Part shown: in pieces, positions 26,615 to 35,776 of the stretch
How the letters are laid out: every line of letters starts with the position of its first letter
Position numbering within the stretch: the first letter of the stretch is position 1
Assembly (NCBI GenBank): GCA_964252015.1
Contig: CAXULW010000019.1
Span: 7,070-71,069 of the forward strand
DNA from: CAXSBR01 sp964252015
GTDB taxonomy: Bacteria; Actinomycetota; Actinomycetes; Mycobacteriales; Jatrophihabitantaceae
Length of the DNA stretch: 64,000 bases
Reading direction: 5' to 3'
Notes under the pieces: generated by a model
What the model was told of the DNA's origin: nothing
The model's database searches: none
The model's input: only the letters and a program-made list of their open reading frames with translations
Program-made: the position numbers and the translations under genes

Positions 26615-27046
26615 GTGTTCCTCGGCACCCACAACCCCCGTCTGGACGCCAAAGGGCGCCTCGCCCTGCCCGCCCGCTTTCGGACCGATCTGGCCGGCGG
26701 GCTGGTCGTGACCAAGGGCCAGGAACGTTGCCTCTACGCGTTCCCGATCGACGAGTTCACCCGCCTGACGGTGGCCCTTCGCGACGCGCCGGTCACCGCG
26801 CGGGCCGTGCGCGACTACAGCCGCGTTTTCTTCGCCAGCGCCACCCACGAGGTTCCCGACGCCCAGGGCCGGGTGACCCTGCCGGCGTCGCTGCGCGAGT
26901 ACGCCGGGCTGGACAAGGACTGCGCCGTGATCGGCGCCAACACCCGGGTCGAGATCTGGAACGCCGCGGCCTGGGACGCCTACCTGGCCGACCGGGAACA
27001 GGCATTCTCCGACGCCACCGAAGAGGTGATTCCCGGGGTGATGTGA
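26615..27046 (+). CDS. mraZ: Transcriptional regulator MraZ
   Basis: This 143-residue MraZ has two swapped-hairpin AbrB-like domains, each with the DxxGRxxLPxxxR motif (DAKGRLALPARFR and DAQGRVTLPASLR). It represses its own division and wall operon in other bacteria. Three GTG codons occur in a row (26609, 26612, 26615); the last gives the usual FLGTHNPRLD start and follows GAGGGG by about eight bases. It opens the dcw cluster, with its operator directly upstream. Confidence 0.93.
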   Translation: MFLGTHNPRLDAKGRLALPARFRTDLAGGLVVTKGQERCLYAFPIDEFTRLTVALRDAPVTARAVRDYSRVFFASATHEVPDAQGRVTLPASLREYAGLDKDCAVIGANTRVEIWNAAAWDAYLADREQAFSDATEEVIPGVM

Positions 27047-27099
27047 CCGCGCACGAATCGGACGGGTCGGCAGCTCTCGGCCTCCTCCCGCCTCTCCTG

Positions 27100-27180
27100 A
27101 CATCACTTCCCCGGTGCCAGGGGGCTTCTTGCAAGTGGAGCCGGCGGGTGGGGACCCGGACCTACCGGACCGACCGATTC
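27100..27180 (+). ncRNA. Candidate mraW RNA motif upstream of rsmH
   Basis: The 195-bp mraZ-rsmH gap contains CTTCCCCGGTGCCAGGGGGC followed by GGAGCCGG and GTGGGGACCCGGAC. These could form hairpins CCCC/GGGG and GGGNNCCC. Actinobacteria are known to carry a conserved structured RNA, the mraW motif, exactly here. I recognise the position and general form but could not test it against a covariance model. Confidence 0.45.
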
Positions 27181-27241
27181 CCGAGCCGCGGCAGCAACGA
27201 AACGTTCCGGATCGACCGACCGCACCGACCGAGAGGACCGA

Positions 27242-28255
27242 GTGACCACCACGCCGCAGCATGAGCCGGTCCTGCTCGAGCGGGTACTGACCCTGCTGGC
27301 GCCCGCGCTGGCCCAGGACGGCGCGGTGTGCGTCGATGCCACCACCGGCCTGGGCGGACACGCCGACGCGCTGCTGCAGGCTCATCCCGGGCTGATCCTG
27401 ATCGGCCTGGATCGCGACCCGCGGGCCCTGGCGGTCAGTGCCGAACGGCTGCGTGCGCACGGCGACCGCGTTCACCTCGTCCATGCGGTGTATGACGAGA
27501 TGCGGGACGTGCTGGCCACCTTGGGCCATCCCGGCGTGGACGGGGTGCTGTTCGATCTCGGTGTTTCCTCGATGCAGCTCGACGAGGCCGAGCGCGGTTT
27601 CTCCTACGCTCACGAGGCGCCGCTGGACATGCGGATGGATGCCGGCACGGAGCTGACCGCGGCCACGGTCGTCAACACCTACTCCGTGCCCGAACTCGTG
27701 CGCGTGCTGCGCGAATACGGCGAGGAACGCTTCGCGCTCCGGATCGCCCGCCGCATCGAACACGCCCGGGCCGACCAGCCGCTGGCCACCACGTCGGAGC
27801 TGGCCGAGCTGGTCCGAACGGCCATTCCCGCCGCGACCCGCCAGAGCGGCGGGCACCCGGCCAAGCGCACGTTCCAGGCCCTGCGGATCGAGGTCAACGC
27901 CGAGCTGGACTCGGTTCGGGCCGCGATCCCGGCCGCGCTGGCAGCGCTCAACGTGGGCGGGCGCATGGCCGTGTTGGCCTATCACTCGCTGGAGGACCGC
28001 ATCGCCAAGCAGAACCTCGCCGCCCTGGCCGTCGACCGCACCCCGGTCGGGCTGCCCGTGCCGCTGGCCGAGGCGGGACCGCAGCTGCGGTTGCTCACCC
28101 GCGGGGCCGAGCGGCCCGACGACGCCGAGATCGAGGCCAACCCGCGGGCCCGTTCGGCCCGGCTGCGCGCTGCGGAACGCATCCGCGCGGCCACCTCTGA
28201 TCCCCACCGGGCCGGTCGCGGCGCATCGACGAGCAGGCTGCGGGAGTCGGCATGA
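27242..28255 (+). CDS. rsmH: 16S rRNA (cytosine-1402 N4) methyltransferase RsmH (MraW)
   Basis: This 337-residue RsmH has the N-terminal HEPVLLERVL, motif I VDATTGLGGHADALLQ, LFDLGVSSMQLDEAERGFSY, and the C-terminal YHSLEDRIAKQ. It methylates C1402 in the ribosomal P site. GTG 27242 follows GAGAGGACCGA. Its stop overlaps the ftsL start (ATGA), and from here to ftsQ most genes overlap by four bases. Confidence 0.94.
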   Translation: MTTTPQHEPVLLERVLTLLAPALAQDGAVCVDATTGLGGHADALLQAHPGLILIGLDRDPRALAVSAERLRAHGDRVHLVHAVYDEMRDVLATLGHPGVDGVLFDLGVSSMQLDEAERGFSYAHEAPLDMRMDAGTELTAATVVNTYSVPELVRVLREYGEERFALRIARRIEHARADQPLATTSELAELVRTAIPAATRQSGGHPAKRTFQALRIEVNAELDSVRAAIPAALAALNVGGRMAVLAYHSLEDRIAKQNLAALAVDRTPVGLPVPLAEAGPQLRLLTRGAERPDDAEIEANPRARSARLRAAERIRAATSDPHRAGRGASTSRLRESA

Positions 28256-29256
28256 GCCCACGCAATGACCGTCCGCTCGGTTCCGGCCCGGCCCCGGCCC
28301 GTCCGGTTCGGGCGGCGGCCGAGGATGAGGCGCCGATCGGCGACGAGTGGGGCGCCCGCACGTTGCTCGACGCGAGCGCGACCAAGGCCGCCGGGTCCGG
28401 GTTGGGTCCGTCCACCCCGAGCGGCTCATCGGCGCGGCGCTCATCTGCGCGGGGCTCGTCGGCGCTTGGCGCGGGGGTTGACGCGTCGGTGCGGGGCTCG
28501 TCAGTGCGGGCCTCGTCGGTGCGGGGGTCGTCGAAGTCGGCGACCCGTTCGTCCGGGCGGGCGGCGAGAGGTCGGCCGCACCGGGTGCCGTTCGCGGTCT
28601 TGCTGGTCGGTGTGATCGCCCTCGGCATGTGTGCGCTGCTGGCCCTGAACACGGCCACGGCGGCCAGCGAGGTCCGCGAGCGCCGGGTCGATGCGGCCAA
28701 CTCCAGCCTGTCGGCCAAGCAGGAAGCGCTGTCCCGTGCGGTCGCGGTCGCCCAGGCGCCGGCGCAACTGGCGCTGATGGCCGCCCGGCTCGGGCTGGTT
28801 CCGGCCGGCTCGCCGGCGTTCCTGCGCCTGAACGCGGACGGAACCGTCACCGTCCTGGGCGCCCCGGCCAAGGTGCCGACGCCGCCCGTCCCGTTGACGC
28901 CGGCCCAGGTGGCGGCGGCCAAGGCCGCGCTGGCCAAGGCCGCGCTGCTCAAGGCGGCCAAGGACAAGGCGGCTGCCCAGGCCAAAGCGCTGGCCGCGAA
29001 AGCCAAGGCGGCGGCCAAGGCCAAAGCGCTGGCCGCCGCCAAAGCCAAAGCCGCCGCCAAAGCCAAAGCGGCCAAGACAACCCCCCCGTCAAAGACGCCG
29101 CCGACGAAAACGCCCCCGTCAAAGACGCCCCCGTCGAAGACGCCGCCGACTAAGGCGCCCCCGACGAAGTCGCCGTCGACCAGTGCCCCGCCGAAGGCGC
29201 CGCCGACGAAACCCGCCGCGGTGCCCACCGTGACCCTTCCGGGAGGACCTCGATGA
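28252..29256 (+). CDS. ftsL: FtsL-like division protein with a Lys/Ala/Pro repeat tail
   Basis: This is a bitopic protein of 334 residues in the position of ftsL. A Ser/Arg/Gly-rich cytoplasmic part (with RGSSVRASSVRGSS) leads to one membrane helix (VPFAVLLVGVIALGMCALLAL, about 112-132), then a short coiled coil (SEVRERRVDAANSSLSAKQEAL). After residue 215 the chain is low complexity: AKAKAAAKAKALAAAKAK units, then PPSKTPPTKTPPSK units resembling histone H1 tails, placed outside the membrane. FtsL connects FtsQ and FtsB to FtsW/FtsI at the septum. Identification rests on position and topology. Confidence 0.8.
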   Translation: MSPRNDRPLGSGPAPARPVRAAAEDEAPIGDEWGARTLLDASATKAAGSGLGPSTPSGSSARRSSARGSSALGAGVDASVRGSSVRASSVRGSSKSATRSSGRAARGRPHRVPFAVLLVGVIALGMCALLALNTATAASEVRERRVDAANSSLSAKQEALSRAVAVAQAPAQLALMAARLGLVPAGSPAFLRLNADGTVTVLGAPAKVPTPPVPLTPAQVAAAKAALAKAALLKAAKDKAAAQAKALAAKAKAAAKAKALAAAKAKAAAKAKAAKTTPPSKTPPTKTPPSKTPPSKTPPTKAPPTKSPSTSAPPKAPPTKPAAVPTVTLPGGPR

Positions 29257-31349
29257 ACGGCACACCCCCCGACGGGCCAGCGGACCGGGGCCGCCGGTCG
29301 ACGACGTCACGCGGACCCGGCGCGCCCGGTTCGCCCGGCCGGGCGACGCCCCCGCCGCGTGCGCCGGCCGGTGACCGCGCAGCCCGCCCAGCGCCGCCAC
29401 GTACCGCGGCCACGCCCACCAGACCAGCGCGTACCGCATCGCCGCGTACCTCGCCCGCGCCTACCTCGTCGGCGCGTATCCCACCGGCGACAGCCCGCCC
29501 CGCGGCGGGAAGCTCGAACCGGCGCACGACCGCCGCGCCGCGCCGTCCGCAGCGCCGGTCCGGGGAGCGTCCGAACCGGGGCATGCGGCTGGGACGCCCC
29601 GGGCGCCGGCTCAGCATCGGCTTCGGGGTCGTGTGCGTGTTGCTGCTCGTCGTCACCGGCCGGCTGGTCCAACTGCAGGGCGTCGGGGTTTCGGACTACG
29701 CGGCCGCGGCCACTAGCGAACACGTGCGCAAGGAAATTCTGCACGCCGCGCGCGGGTCCATCGTCGACCGCAACGGGGTCGTGCTGGCCTACACCGCCGA
29801 CGCCAAGGACGTGATCGCCGACCCGTCACTGATCAACTGCACCTACAAGTACGCAGTCAAGGATCAATGCCACCCGCTGGATCACCTCCCGCTGGCGTTG
29901 AAACTGTCCGAGCTGACCGGCGCGGCCACGGACCAGATCCTGGCCGCGTTGGCAGTGACTAGCCAATACGCCGTGATTGCCCAGGCGGTCCCGCCCGTAC
30001 AGGCCCAGCAGGTCGACGCCTTGAACATCAACGGCATCTTCGTCGAGCCAACCACCCAACGGCTCTACCCGGGTGGGACGACGGCGTCCAACATCGTCGG
30101 CTTGGTGCACTCCAACGGCACCGGCGCCGCGGGGATCGAGCAGGAGTACAACACGCTGCTGAAGGGCAAGAACGGCACCTACACCTACGACCTCACCGCG
30201 ACCGGAGGGGTGAACCCGGCCGGTACCACCCGGCGCACGGCGGCGGTCAACGGCAGCACGGTGCACCTCACCATCTCGCAGGACCTGCAGTTCGTGGTCC
30301 AGCGCGACCTGGACGCGGCGGTGAAGAAACTGCGGGCCAAGAGTGGCAACGTCGTCGTCCTCGACGTCAAGACCGGTCAGGTGCTGGCGATGGCCGGGTC
30401 GGAGACGCAGACGTTCGACCCGCAGAACCCGTCCACCTGGTCGGCCAAGGTGCCGGCTGATTCCGCCATCCAGGTGCCGTACGAACCGGGCTCGGTGAGC
30501 AAGGTCCTCACCTTCACGGCCGCGCTGCAGAAGGGAATCATCACCCCCACATCGGTGCTGACCGTGCCCGACCACCTCAAGATCAACGACGTCACGATCC
30601 ACGACGACTGGTACCACAACCCGCTGCACCTGACCGCGACCGGGATCATCGCCGAGTCGAGCAACGTCGGCACGCTGAAGATCGCCCAGAAGGTCGGTCC
30701 AACGGCGTTCATGGACTACCTGAACGCGTACGGCCTCGGCCACCCCACCGGGATCGAGTTGCCCGGCGAAAACGGCGGCGTCCTGATTCCGCAGAGCCAG
30801 TGGTCCTCCTCGACCTACGCCAACTTTCCGATCGGGCAGGGTTATATGTTGACGCCGCTGCAACTGGCGTCGGTCTACCAGACCATCGCCAACGACGGCG
30901 TGCGGATCCCGCCCCGCATCGTCTCCGAGGTGACCAACCCGGACGGGACCGTGGTCGCGACGAAGCAGCCGGCCGGCATCAGGGTCACCAGCGCCGCAAC
31001 GGCCCGCACCATGCGCACCATGCTGGAATCGGTGCTGCTCAAGGGCGGCACGGCCGCGAAGTCCAAGCTCAAGGACTACCGGGTGGCCGGCAAGACGGGC
31101 ACGGCCCAGCAGATCGACAAGACCGGGCACTACAGCCGCAGTGTGTACTGGGACTCCTTCGCCGGCATCGTCCCGGCCGACAACCCACAGTTCGTCGTCG
31201 CGGTCATGATCAACGCTCCCGCCGACGGGTTGTTCGGCGCCCAGACCGCGGCGCCGCTGTTCCATGAGATCGCCACCTACCAGGTGCAGCACGCGGGCAT
31301 CCTGCCCTCGGCTTCGCCGGCGAAGCTCGTCCCGCTCCAGGTCAAGTGA
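29253..31349 (+). CDS. ftsI: Septal peptidoglycan transpeptidase FtsI (class B PBP)
   Basis: This 698-residue class B penicillin-binding protein starts with about 115 residues of Pro/Ala/Arg/Thr-rich cytoplasmic sequence, then a membrane anchor (SIGFGVVCVLLLVVTGRLVQL). The pedestal domain and transpeptidase follow, with SVSK (in EPGSVSKVLTF), SSN (ESSNVGTL) and KTG (VAGKTGTAQQ) as active-site motifs. It crosslinks septal wall with FtsW as partner. ATG overlaps the ftsL stop. Corresponds to PbpB (Rv2163c). Confidence 0.94.
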   Translation: MNGTPPDGPADRGRRSTTSRGPGAPGSPGRATPPPRAPAGDRAARPAPPRTAATPTRPARTASPRTSPAPTSSARIPPATARPAAGSSNRRTTAAPRRPQRRSGERPNRGMRLGRPGRRLSIGFGVVCVLLLVVTGRLVQLQGVGVSDYAAAATSEHVRKEILHAARGSIVDRNGVVLAYTADAKDVIADPSLINCTYKYAVKDQCHPLDHLPLALKLSELTGAATDQILAALAVTSQYAVIAQAVPPVQAQQVDALNINGIFVEPTTQRLYPGGTTASNIVGLVHSNGTGAAGIEQEYNTLLKGKNGTYTYDLTATGGVNPAGTTRRTAAVNGSTVHLTISQDLQFVVQRDLDAAVKKLRAKSGNVVVLDVKTGQVLAMAGSETQTFDPQNPSTWSAKVPADSAIQVPYEPGSVSKVLTFTAALQKGIITPTSVLTVPDHLKINDVTIHDDWYHNPLHLTATGIIAESSNVGTLKIAQKVGPTAFMDYLNAYGLGHPTGIELPGENGGVLIPQSQWSSSTYANFPIGQGYMLTPLQLASVYQTIANDGVRIPPRIVSEVTNPDGTVVATKQPAGIRVTSAATARTMRTMLESVLLKGGTAAKSKLKDYRVAGKTGTAQQIDKTGHYSRSVYWDSFAGIVPADNPQFVVAVMINAPADGLFGAQTAAPLFHEIATYQVQHAGILPSASPAKLVPLQVK

Positions 31350-31432
31350 CGCCCGGGCACGTTTCCGCCCGTCGGGCAGACGGGCCGGCGATCGGGCGGG
31401 CCGGCGGCGGGCGCCGATTAGGCTGCGGACCT

Positions 31433-33136
31433 GTGTCTTCGTCAGCCGCGGTTCCGTCCGCCGCCCCGGCGCAGACGAACGGTCCGGCGCCCCTGCGGCC
31501 ACGGGTTACGCCCGGCACGACGCTGTCCGAACTGGCCCGGCGCGCCGGCTCGGCGGCCGTACCAGCCGATCCGGCCCGCGGTGAACCAGCGGTGATCCTG
31601 CCGGTGGACGACGTGCGGATCGACGGGGTGACCCTCAACAGCCGGGTGGTGCGCCCGGGCGATCTGTTCGCGGCGCTGCCGGGCCGGCACGGCCATGGCG
31701 CCCGTTTCGCCGCGGCGGCCCGGCGGGCCGGTGCGGTCGCGGTGCTCACCGACCGGGCCGGCGCCGAGTTCATTGCCGCGGACGCCGATCTGCCTGCGGC
31801 GGACGCCGACCTGCCTGCGGCGGACGCCGACCCGCTTGCGGCGGACGCCGACCTGAGGGCTGCTGGAACAGCCGGGGTGGTCGTTCAACCGGTGCTGGTC
31901 GTGGCCGATCCCCGCGCTGCGCTCGGCCCGATCGCCTCGGCCGTGTACGGGGATCCGTCACAGCGTCTGGCCATCGCCGGGGTGACCGGCACCAGCGGTA
32001 AGACGACGACGACGTTCCTGATCCGGGCCGGTCTGGGGGCGGCGGGGCGGCCGGCCGGGTTGATCGGGACGGTCGGGGCGTTCATCGGCGACGAGCCGGT
32101 GGCCGGTGGCCTGACCACGCCCGAGGCGCCCGACCTGCAGGCCCTGCTCGCGGTGATGGCCGAGCGGGGCATCACCGATACGGCCATGGAGGTGTCCAGC
32201 CACGCGCTCACCCTGGATCGGGTCGGGGGCACCAGGTTCGCGGTGGCCGCGTTCACCAACCTGTCCCAGGACCACCTCGAGTTCCACGCCGGCCTGCGTG
32301 AGTACTTCGAGGCCAAGGCGCTGCTGTTCGACGGCCGGGCCGCCCGTCACGTCGTGGTTGTGGACGACGAGTGGGGGCGCGAGCTGGCCGAACGGCTGGG
32401 TCCGACGACGGTCACGGTGCGCACCGCGGACCCGGCCGGCGACCCACTTGGCGACGCCACCTGGACCGCCGCCGACATCGTCACCGCCGCGGACGGGCGC
32501 ACCCGGTTCCGGGCCGTGGGACCGGGCGGCGCGGTCGAGGCCGGGTGCGCGATTGCCGGTCGTTACAACGTAGCCAACGTGCTGCTCGCACTCGCCGTCC
32601 TCGACGCGCTGGGCGTGGACGTAACCGTGGCCGCCCCGGCCGTCGCCGCGGCCCAGGTGCCCGGGCGGATGGAGCGCATCGAGGCCGGGCAGGACTTCCT
32701 GGCCGTGGTCGACTACGCCCACAAACCCGCCGCGGTCGACGGTGCGTTGCGGGCGCTGCGGCCGCTGACCGGCGGCCGTCTCATCGTGGTGCTCGGCTGC
32801 GGCGGCGACCGCGACCGCGACAAGCGCCCGGTGATGGGCCGGGTCGCGGCCGAACTGGGCGACGTCCTCATCGTCACCGACGACAACCCGCGCTCGGAGG
32901 ATCCGGGCGCCATCCGCCGCGCCGTCGTCGAAGGCGCGAGGGCGGTGTCCGGCGGCGCCCGGATCAGCGAGATCGGCGACCGGGCCGACGCGATCACCGC
33001 CGCTGTGGGCCTGGCCCGGGCCGGTGACACCGTCCTGGTCGCCGGCAAGGGTCACGAGACCGGCCAGGACGTCGCCGGGGTCATTCACCCCTTCGACGAC
33101 CGCCAGGTCCTGCGCGGACTGCTGGCCCGATCATGA
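31433..33136 (+). CDS. murE: UDP-MurNAc-tripeptide synthetase MurE (meso-DAP adding)
   Basis: This 567-residue Mur ligase has the ATP loop GVTGTSGKTTTTFL, EVSSHAL, and the C-terminal DDNPRSEDP that marks meso-diaminopimelate as the added amino acid, with GKGHETGQ near the end. GTG 31433 (VSSSAAVP) matches the mycobacterial N-terminus; GTG 31346, overlapping the ftsI stop, is a possible longer start. Between the first two domains four 21-bp units (31778-31859) encode the repeat AADADLP, which is absent from other MurE proteins I know. Confidence 0.93.
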   Translation: MSSSAAVPSAAPAQTNGPAPLRPRVTPGTTLSELARRAGSAAVPADPARGEPAVILPVDDVRIDGVTLNSRVVRPGDLFAALPGRHGHGARFAAAARRAGAVAVLTDRAGAEFIAADADLPAADADLPAADADPLAADADLRAAGTAGVVVQPVLVVADPRAALGPIASAVYGDPSQRLAIAGVTGTSGKTTTTFLIRAGLGAAGRPAGLIGTVGAFIGDEPVAGGLTTPEAPDLQALLAVMAERGITDTAMEVSSHALTLDRVGGTRFAVAAFTNLSQDHLEFHAGLREYFEAKALLFDGRAARHVVVVDDEWGRELAERLGPTTVTVRTADPAGDPLGDATWTAADIVTAADGRTRFRAVGPGGAVEAGCAIAGRYNVANVLLALAVLDALGVDVTVAAPAVAAAQVPGRMERIEAGQDFLAVVDYAHKPAAVDGALRALRPLTGGRLIVVLGCGGDRDRDKRPVMGRVAAELGDVLIVTDDNPRSEDPGAIRRAVVEGARAVSGGARISEIGDRADAITAAVGLARAGDTVLVAGKGHETGQDVAGVIHPFDDRQVLRGLLARS

Positions 33137-34686
33137 TCGAACTGAGCCTGGCCGAGGTGGCTCACATCGTCGGCGGTGACGTGGTGGGCGGCGATCCGTC
33201 GAGCCTGGTCACCTCCGCGGTCGAGTTCGACTCGCGCGCCATCACCCCAGGCGGGCTGTTCCTGGCCTTCGCCGGGGAACGGGTGGACGGGCACGACTTC
33301 GCCGCCGCCGCGTTCGGCCACGGCGCGGTCGCCGTGCTCGGCACCCGCGCGGTCGACGGGGCGAGCATCGTCGTCGCCGACGCGCTGGCGGCGCTTGCCG
33401 CCCTGGCCACCGAGGTGGTACGGCGGCTGCCGGAGCTGACCATCCTCGGTGTCACCGGATCGGCCGGCAAGACCTCGACCAAGGACCTGCTCGCCGCGCT
33501 GCTGGCCCCACTCGGGCCGACGGTGGCGCCACGAGAATCGTTCAACAACGAGCTCGGCCACCCGTACACCGTGCTCAAGGCCACCCCGCAGACGCGGTTC
33601 CTGGTGCTGGAGAAGTCGGCCCGGGGTCTGGGCCACATCGCCTACCTGACCCGCATCGCACCCCCGCGCATCGGCGTGGTGCTCAACGTCGGCAGCGCCC
33701 ACATCGGCGAGTTCGGCTCGCGCGAGGTCATTGCCCAGGCCAAGGGCGAACTGGTCGAGGCACTGCCGTCGGCCGGCGACGGGGGAGTGGCGGTGCTCAA
33801 CGCCGACGACCCCGCGGTCGCGGCCATGTCCGCGCGCACGTCGGCGCGGGTCGTCACCGTCGGCGAGGCCGCGACCGCCGACCTGCGCGCCGAGGACGTC
33901 CGCCTCGATCGGCTGGGCCGGGCGCGTTTCACCGTCGTCGCCCGAGACGGCCGCGGAGACGGGCGCGGGGACGGGCACGGGGACGGGCACGGGGACGGGC
34001 ACGGGGACGAGCGGGTCGAGGTGGCCCTGGCCGTGTCCGGCGAGCACCAGGTTGGCAATGCCCTGGCCGCGATCGCGGCCGCGCGCGAGTGTGGGCTGAG
34101 CCTGGCTGACGCGGCCGAGGTCCTGGCCCGGACTGCCGCCGCGTCGCGCTGGCGGATGGAGATCACCGAGCGCCCGGACGGGGTGGTGATCGTCAACGAC
34201 GCCTACAACGCCAACCCGGAGTCCATGCGGGCGGCGCTGAAGACGGTCACCGCGATGGCGGTCCGGGGACGGACGTGGGCCCTGCTCGGGCCGATGGGCG
34301 AGCTCGGCGACCGGTCGGTGACCGAGCACGACACGCTCGGGCGCTACGCGGTGCGGCTCAACGTCGGCACGCTGGTCGCCATCGGCGAGGCGGCCCGTCC
34401 GATCGCCCAGGGGGCCGCCCTGGAGGGTTCCTACGACGGCGAGTCGCAGTGGGTGCCCGATCTGGATGCGGCCGCGGCCCTGGTCGCCCCGCAGCTGCGA
34501 TCCGGTGACGTGGTGTTGGTCAAGGCCTCCCGGGCCGCGGGCCTGGAACGGCTGGCCGAGCGGTTGCTCACACCTTCGGACACGCCTGAGCCGGTGCTGG
34601 AAACCGGTGTGGAAGTCTCGGGTGCGATGGACGACGACGTGAACGCCGATGCGGCGGCCAGTTCCGGAACCGGAGCGAGCCCGTGA
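33133..34686 (+). CDS. murF: UDP-MurNAc-pentapeptide synthetase MurF
   Basis: This 517-residue ligase adds D-Ala-D-Ala to the UDP-MurNAc-tripeptide. It has the ATP loop GVTGSAGKTSTKD, LEKSARGLGHI, NVGSAHIGEF, and VNDAYNANPESM. ATGA overlap with murE. A 12-bp repeat (33944-34015) inserts DGRGDGHGDGHGDGHG in the central-to-C-terminal region, probably as a surface loop. The last 40 residues are a variable tail. Confidence 0.94.
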   Translation: MIELSLAEVAHIVGGDVVGGDPSSLVTSAVEFDSRAITPGGLFLAFAGERVDGHDFAAAAFGHGAVAVLGTRAVDGASIVVADALAALAALATEVVRRLPELTILGVTGSAGKTSTKDLLAALLAPLGPTVAPRESFNNELGHPYTVLKATPQTRFLVLEKSARGLGHIAYLTRIAPPRIGVVLNVGSAHIGEFGSREVIAQAKGELVEALPSAGDGGVAVLNADDPAVAAMSARTSARVVTVGEAATADLRAEDVRLDRLGRARFTVVARDGRGDGRGDGHGDGHGDGHGDERVEVALAVSGEHQVGNALAAIAAARECGLSLADAAEVLARTAAASRWRMEITERPDGVVIVNDAYNANPESMRAALKTVTAMAVRGRTWALLGPMGELGDRSVTEHDTLGRYAVRLNVGTLVAIGEAARPIAQGAALEGSYDGESQWVPDLDAAAALVAPQLRSGDVVLVKASRAAGLERLAERLLTPSDTPEPVLETGVEVSGAMDDDVNADAAASSGTGASP

Positions 34687-35774
34687 AGATCGTTCTCATC
34701 CCGGTCCTGTGCAGCCTGCTGACCGCCATCTTCTGCACCCCGCTCGTGGTCAAGTTCTTCCGCAGCCGGGGCTTCGGCCAGGAGATCCGCGACGACGGTC
34801 CGCTCACCCACATGGTCAAGCGCGGCACGCCCACGATGGGCGGCGTGGCCATCATCGGCTCGACCATCGTCGGCTACATCGCCGCGCACCTCGTCTTGGA
34901 ATGGCGTGACCACGAAGGCATCACCGCGTCCGGGTTGCTGTTGCTGTTCTTGATGGTCGGGCTCGGCGCGGTCGGCTTCGTCGACGACTTCATCAAGATC
35001 CGCCACCAGCGCAGCCTGGGCGTGCGCGCCCGCACCAAGTTCGGCGGCCAGCTCATCGTGGCGCTGATCTTCGGCGTGCTGGCGCTGCAGTTCAAGAACA
35101 AGTACGGCTTGACCCCGGCGTCGACCCATCTGTCCTACACCCGCGACATCGCCGCCCTCGGCCTGGGCAGCGTCGGGTTCGTCGTGCTCACCTACGTCAT
35201 CGTCTCGGCCACGTCCAACGCGACCAACCTGACCGACGGCCTGGACGGGCTGGCCGCCGGCGCCGCAGTGATGGTCTTCGGCGCCTACACGCTGATCAGC
35301 CTGCTCGAGCAGCGCAACTCGTGCGTGACCACCGTGAGCGCCGGTTGCTACCACGCCCGCGACCCGCTCGACCTGACCATCGTCGCCGCCGCGGCCATGG
35401 GCTCGTGCTTCGGGTTCCTGTGGTGGAACGCCGCCCCGGCCCAGATCTTCATGGGCGACACCGGCTCGATGGCCTTGGGCGGGCTGATGGCCGGGCTGGC
35501 CATCCTGTCCCGCACCGAACTGCTGCTGGTCGTGCTGGCCGGGCTGTACGCCGTCGTCACCCTGTCCGGCATCATCCAGGCCGGCTGGTTCAAGCTCACC
35601 CGGTGGAAGACGGGCACGGGTAGACGCGCGTTCAAGATGTCACCGATCCACCACCACTTCGAGGTCTCGGGGTGGGAGGAGGCCACCATCGTCGTGCGCT
35701 TCTGGATCATCTCCGGGCTGGCCGTCGCGTTCGGGATCGGGCTGTTCTACGCCGAGTTCGTCGGGCGCGCCTGA
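34683..35774 (+). CDS. mraY: Phospho-MurNAc-pentapeptide transferase MraY
   Basis: This is a 363-residue polytopic enzyme (about ten helices) that makes lipid I on undecaprenyl phosphate. Catalytic and binding motifs are GFVDDFIKIR, NATNLTDGLDGLA, FMGDTGSMALGG and SPIHHHFEVSGWEE. GTG overlaps the murF stop (GTGA). Length and motifs are standard for actinobacteria. Confidence 0.95.
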   Translation: MKIVLIPVLCSLLTAIFCTPLVVKFFRSRGFGQEIRDDGPLTHMVKRGTPTMGGVAIIGSTIVGYIAAHLVLEWRDHEGITASGLLLLFLMVGLGAVGFVDDFIKIRHQRSLGVRARTKFGGQLIVALIFGVLALQFKNKYGLTPASTHLSYTRDIAALGLGSVGFVVLTYVIVSATSNATNLTDGLDGLAAGAAVMVFGAYTLISLLEQRNSCVTTVSAGCYHARDPLDLTIVAAAAMGSCFGFLWWNAAPAQIFMGDTGSMALGGLMAGLAILSRTELLLVVLAGLYAVVTLSGIIQAGWFKLTRWKTGTGRRAFKMSPIHHHFEVSGWEEATIVVRFWIISGLAVAFGIGLFYAEFVGRA

Positions 35775-35776
35775 TC

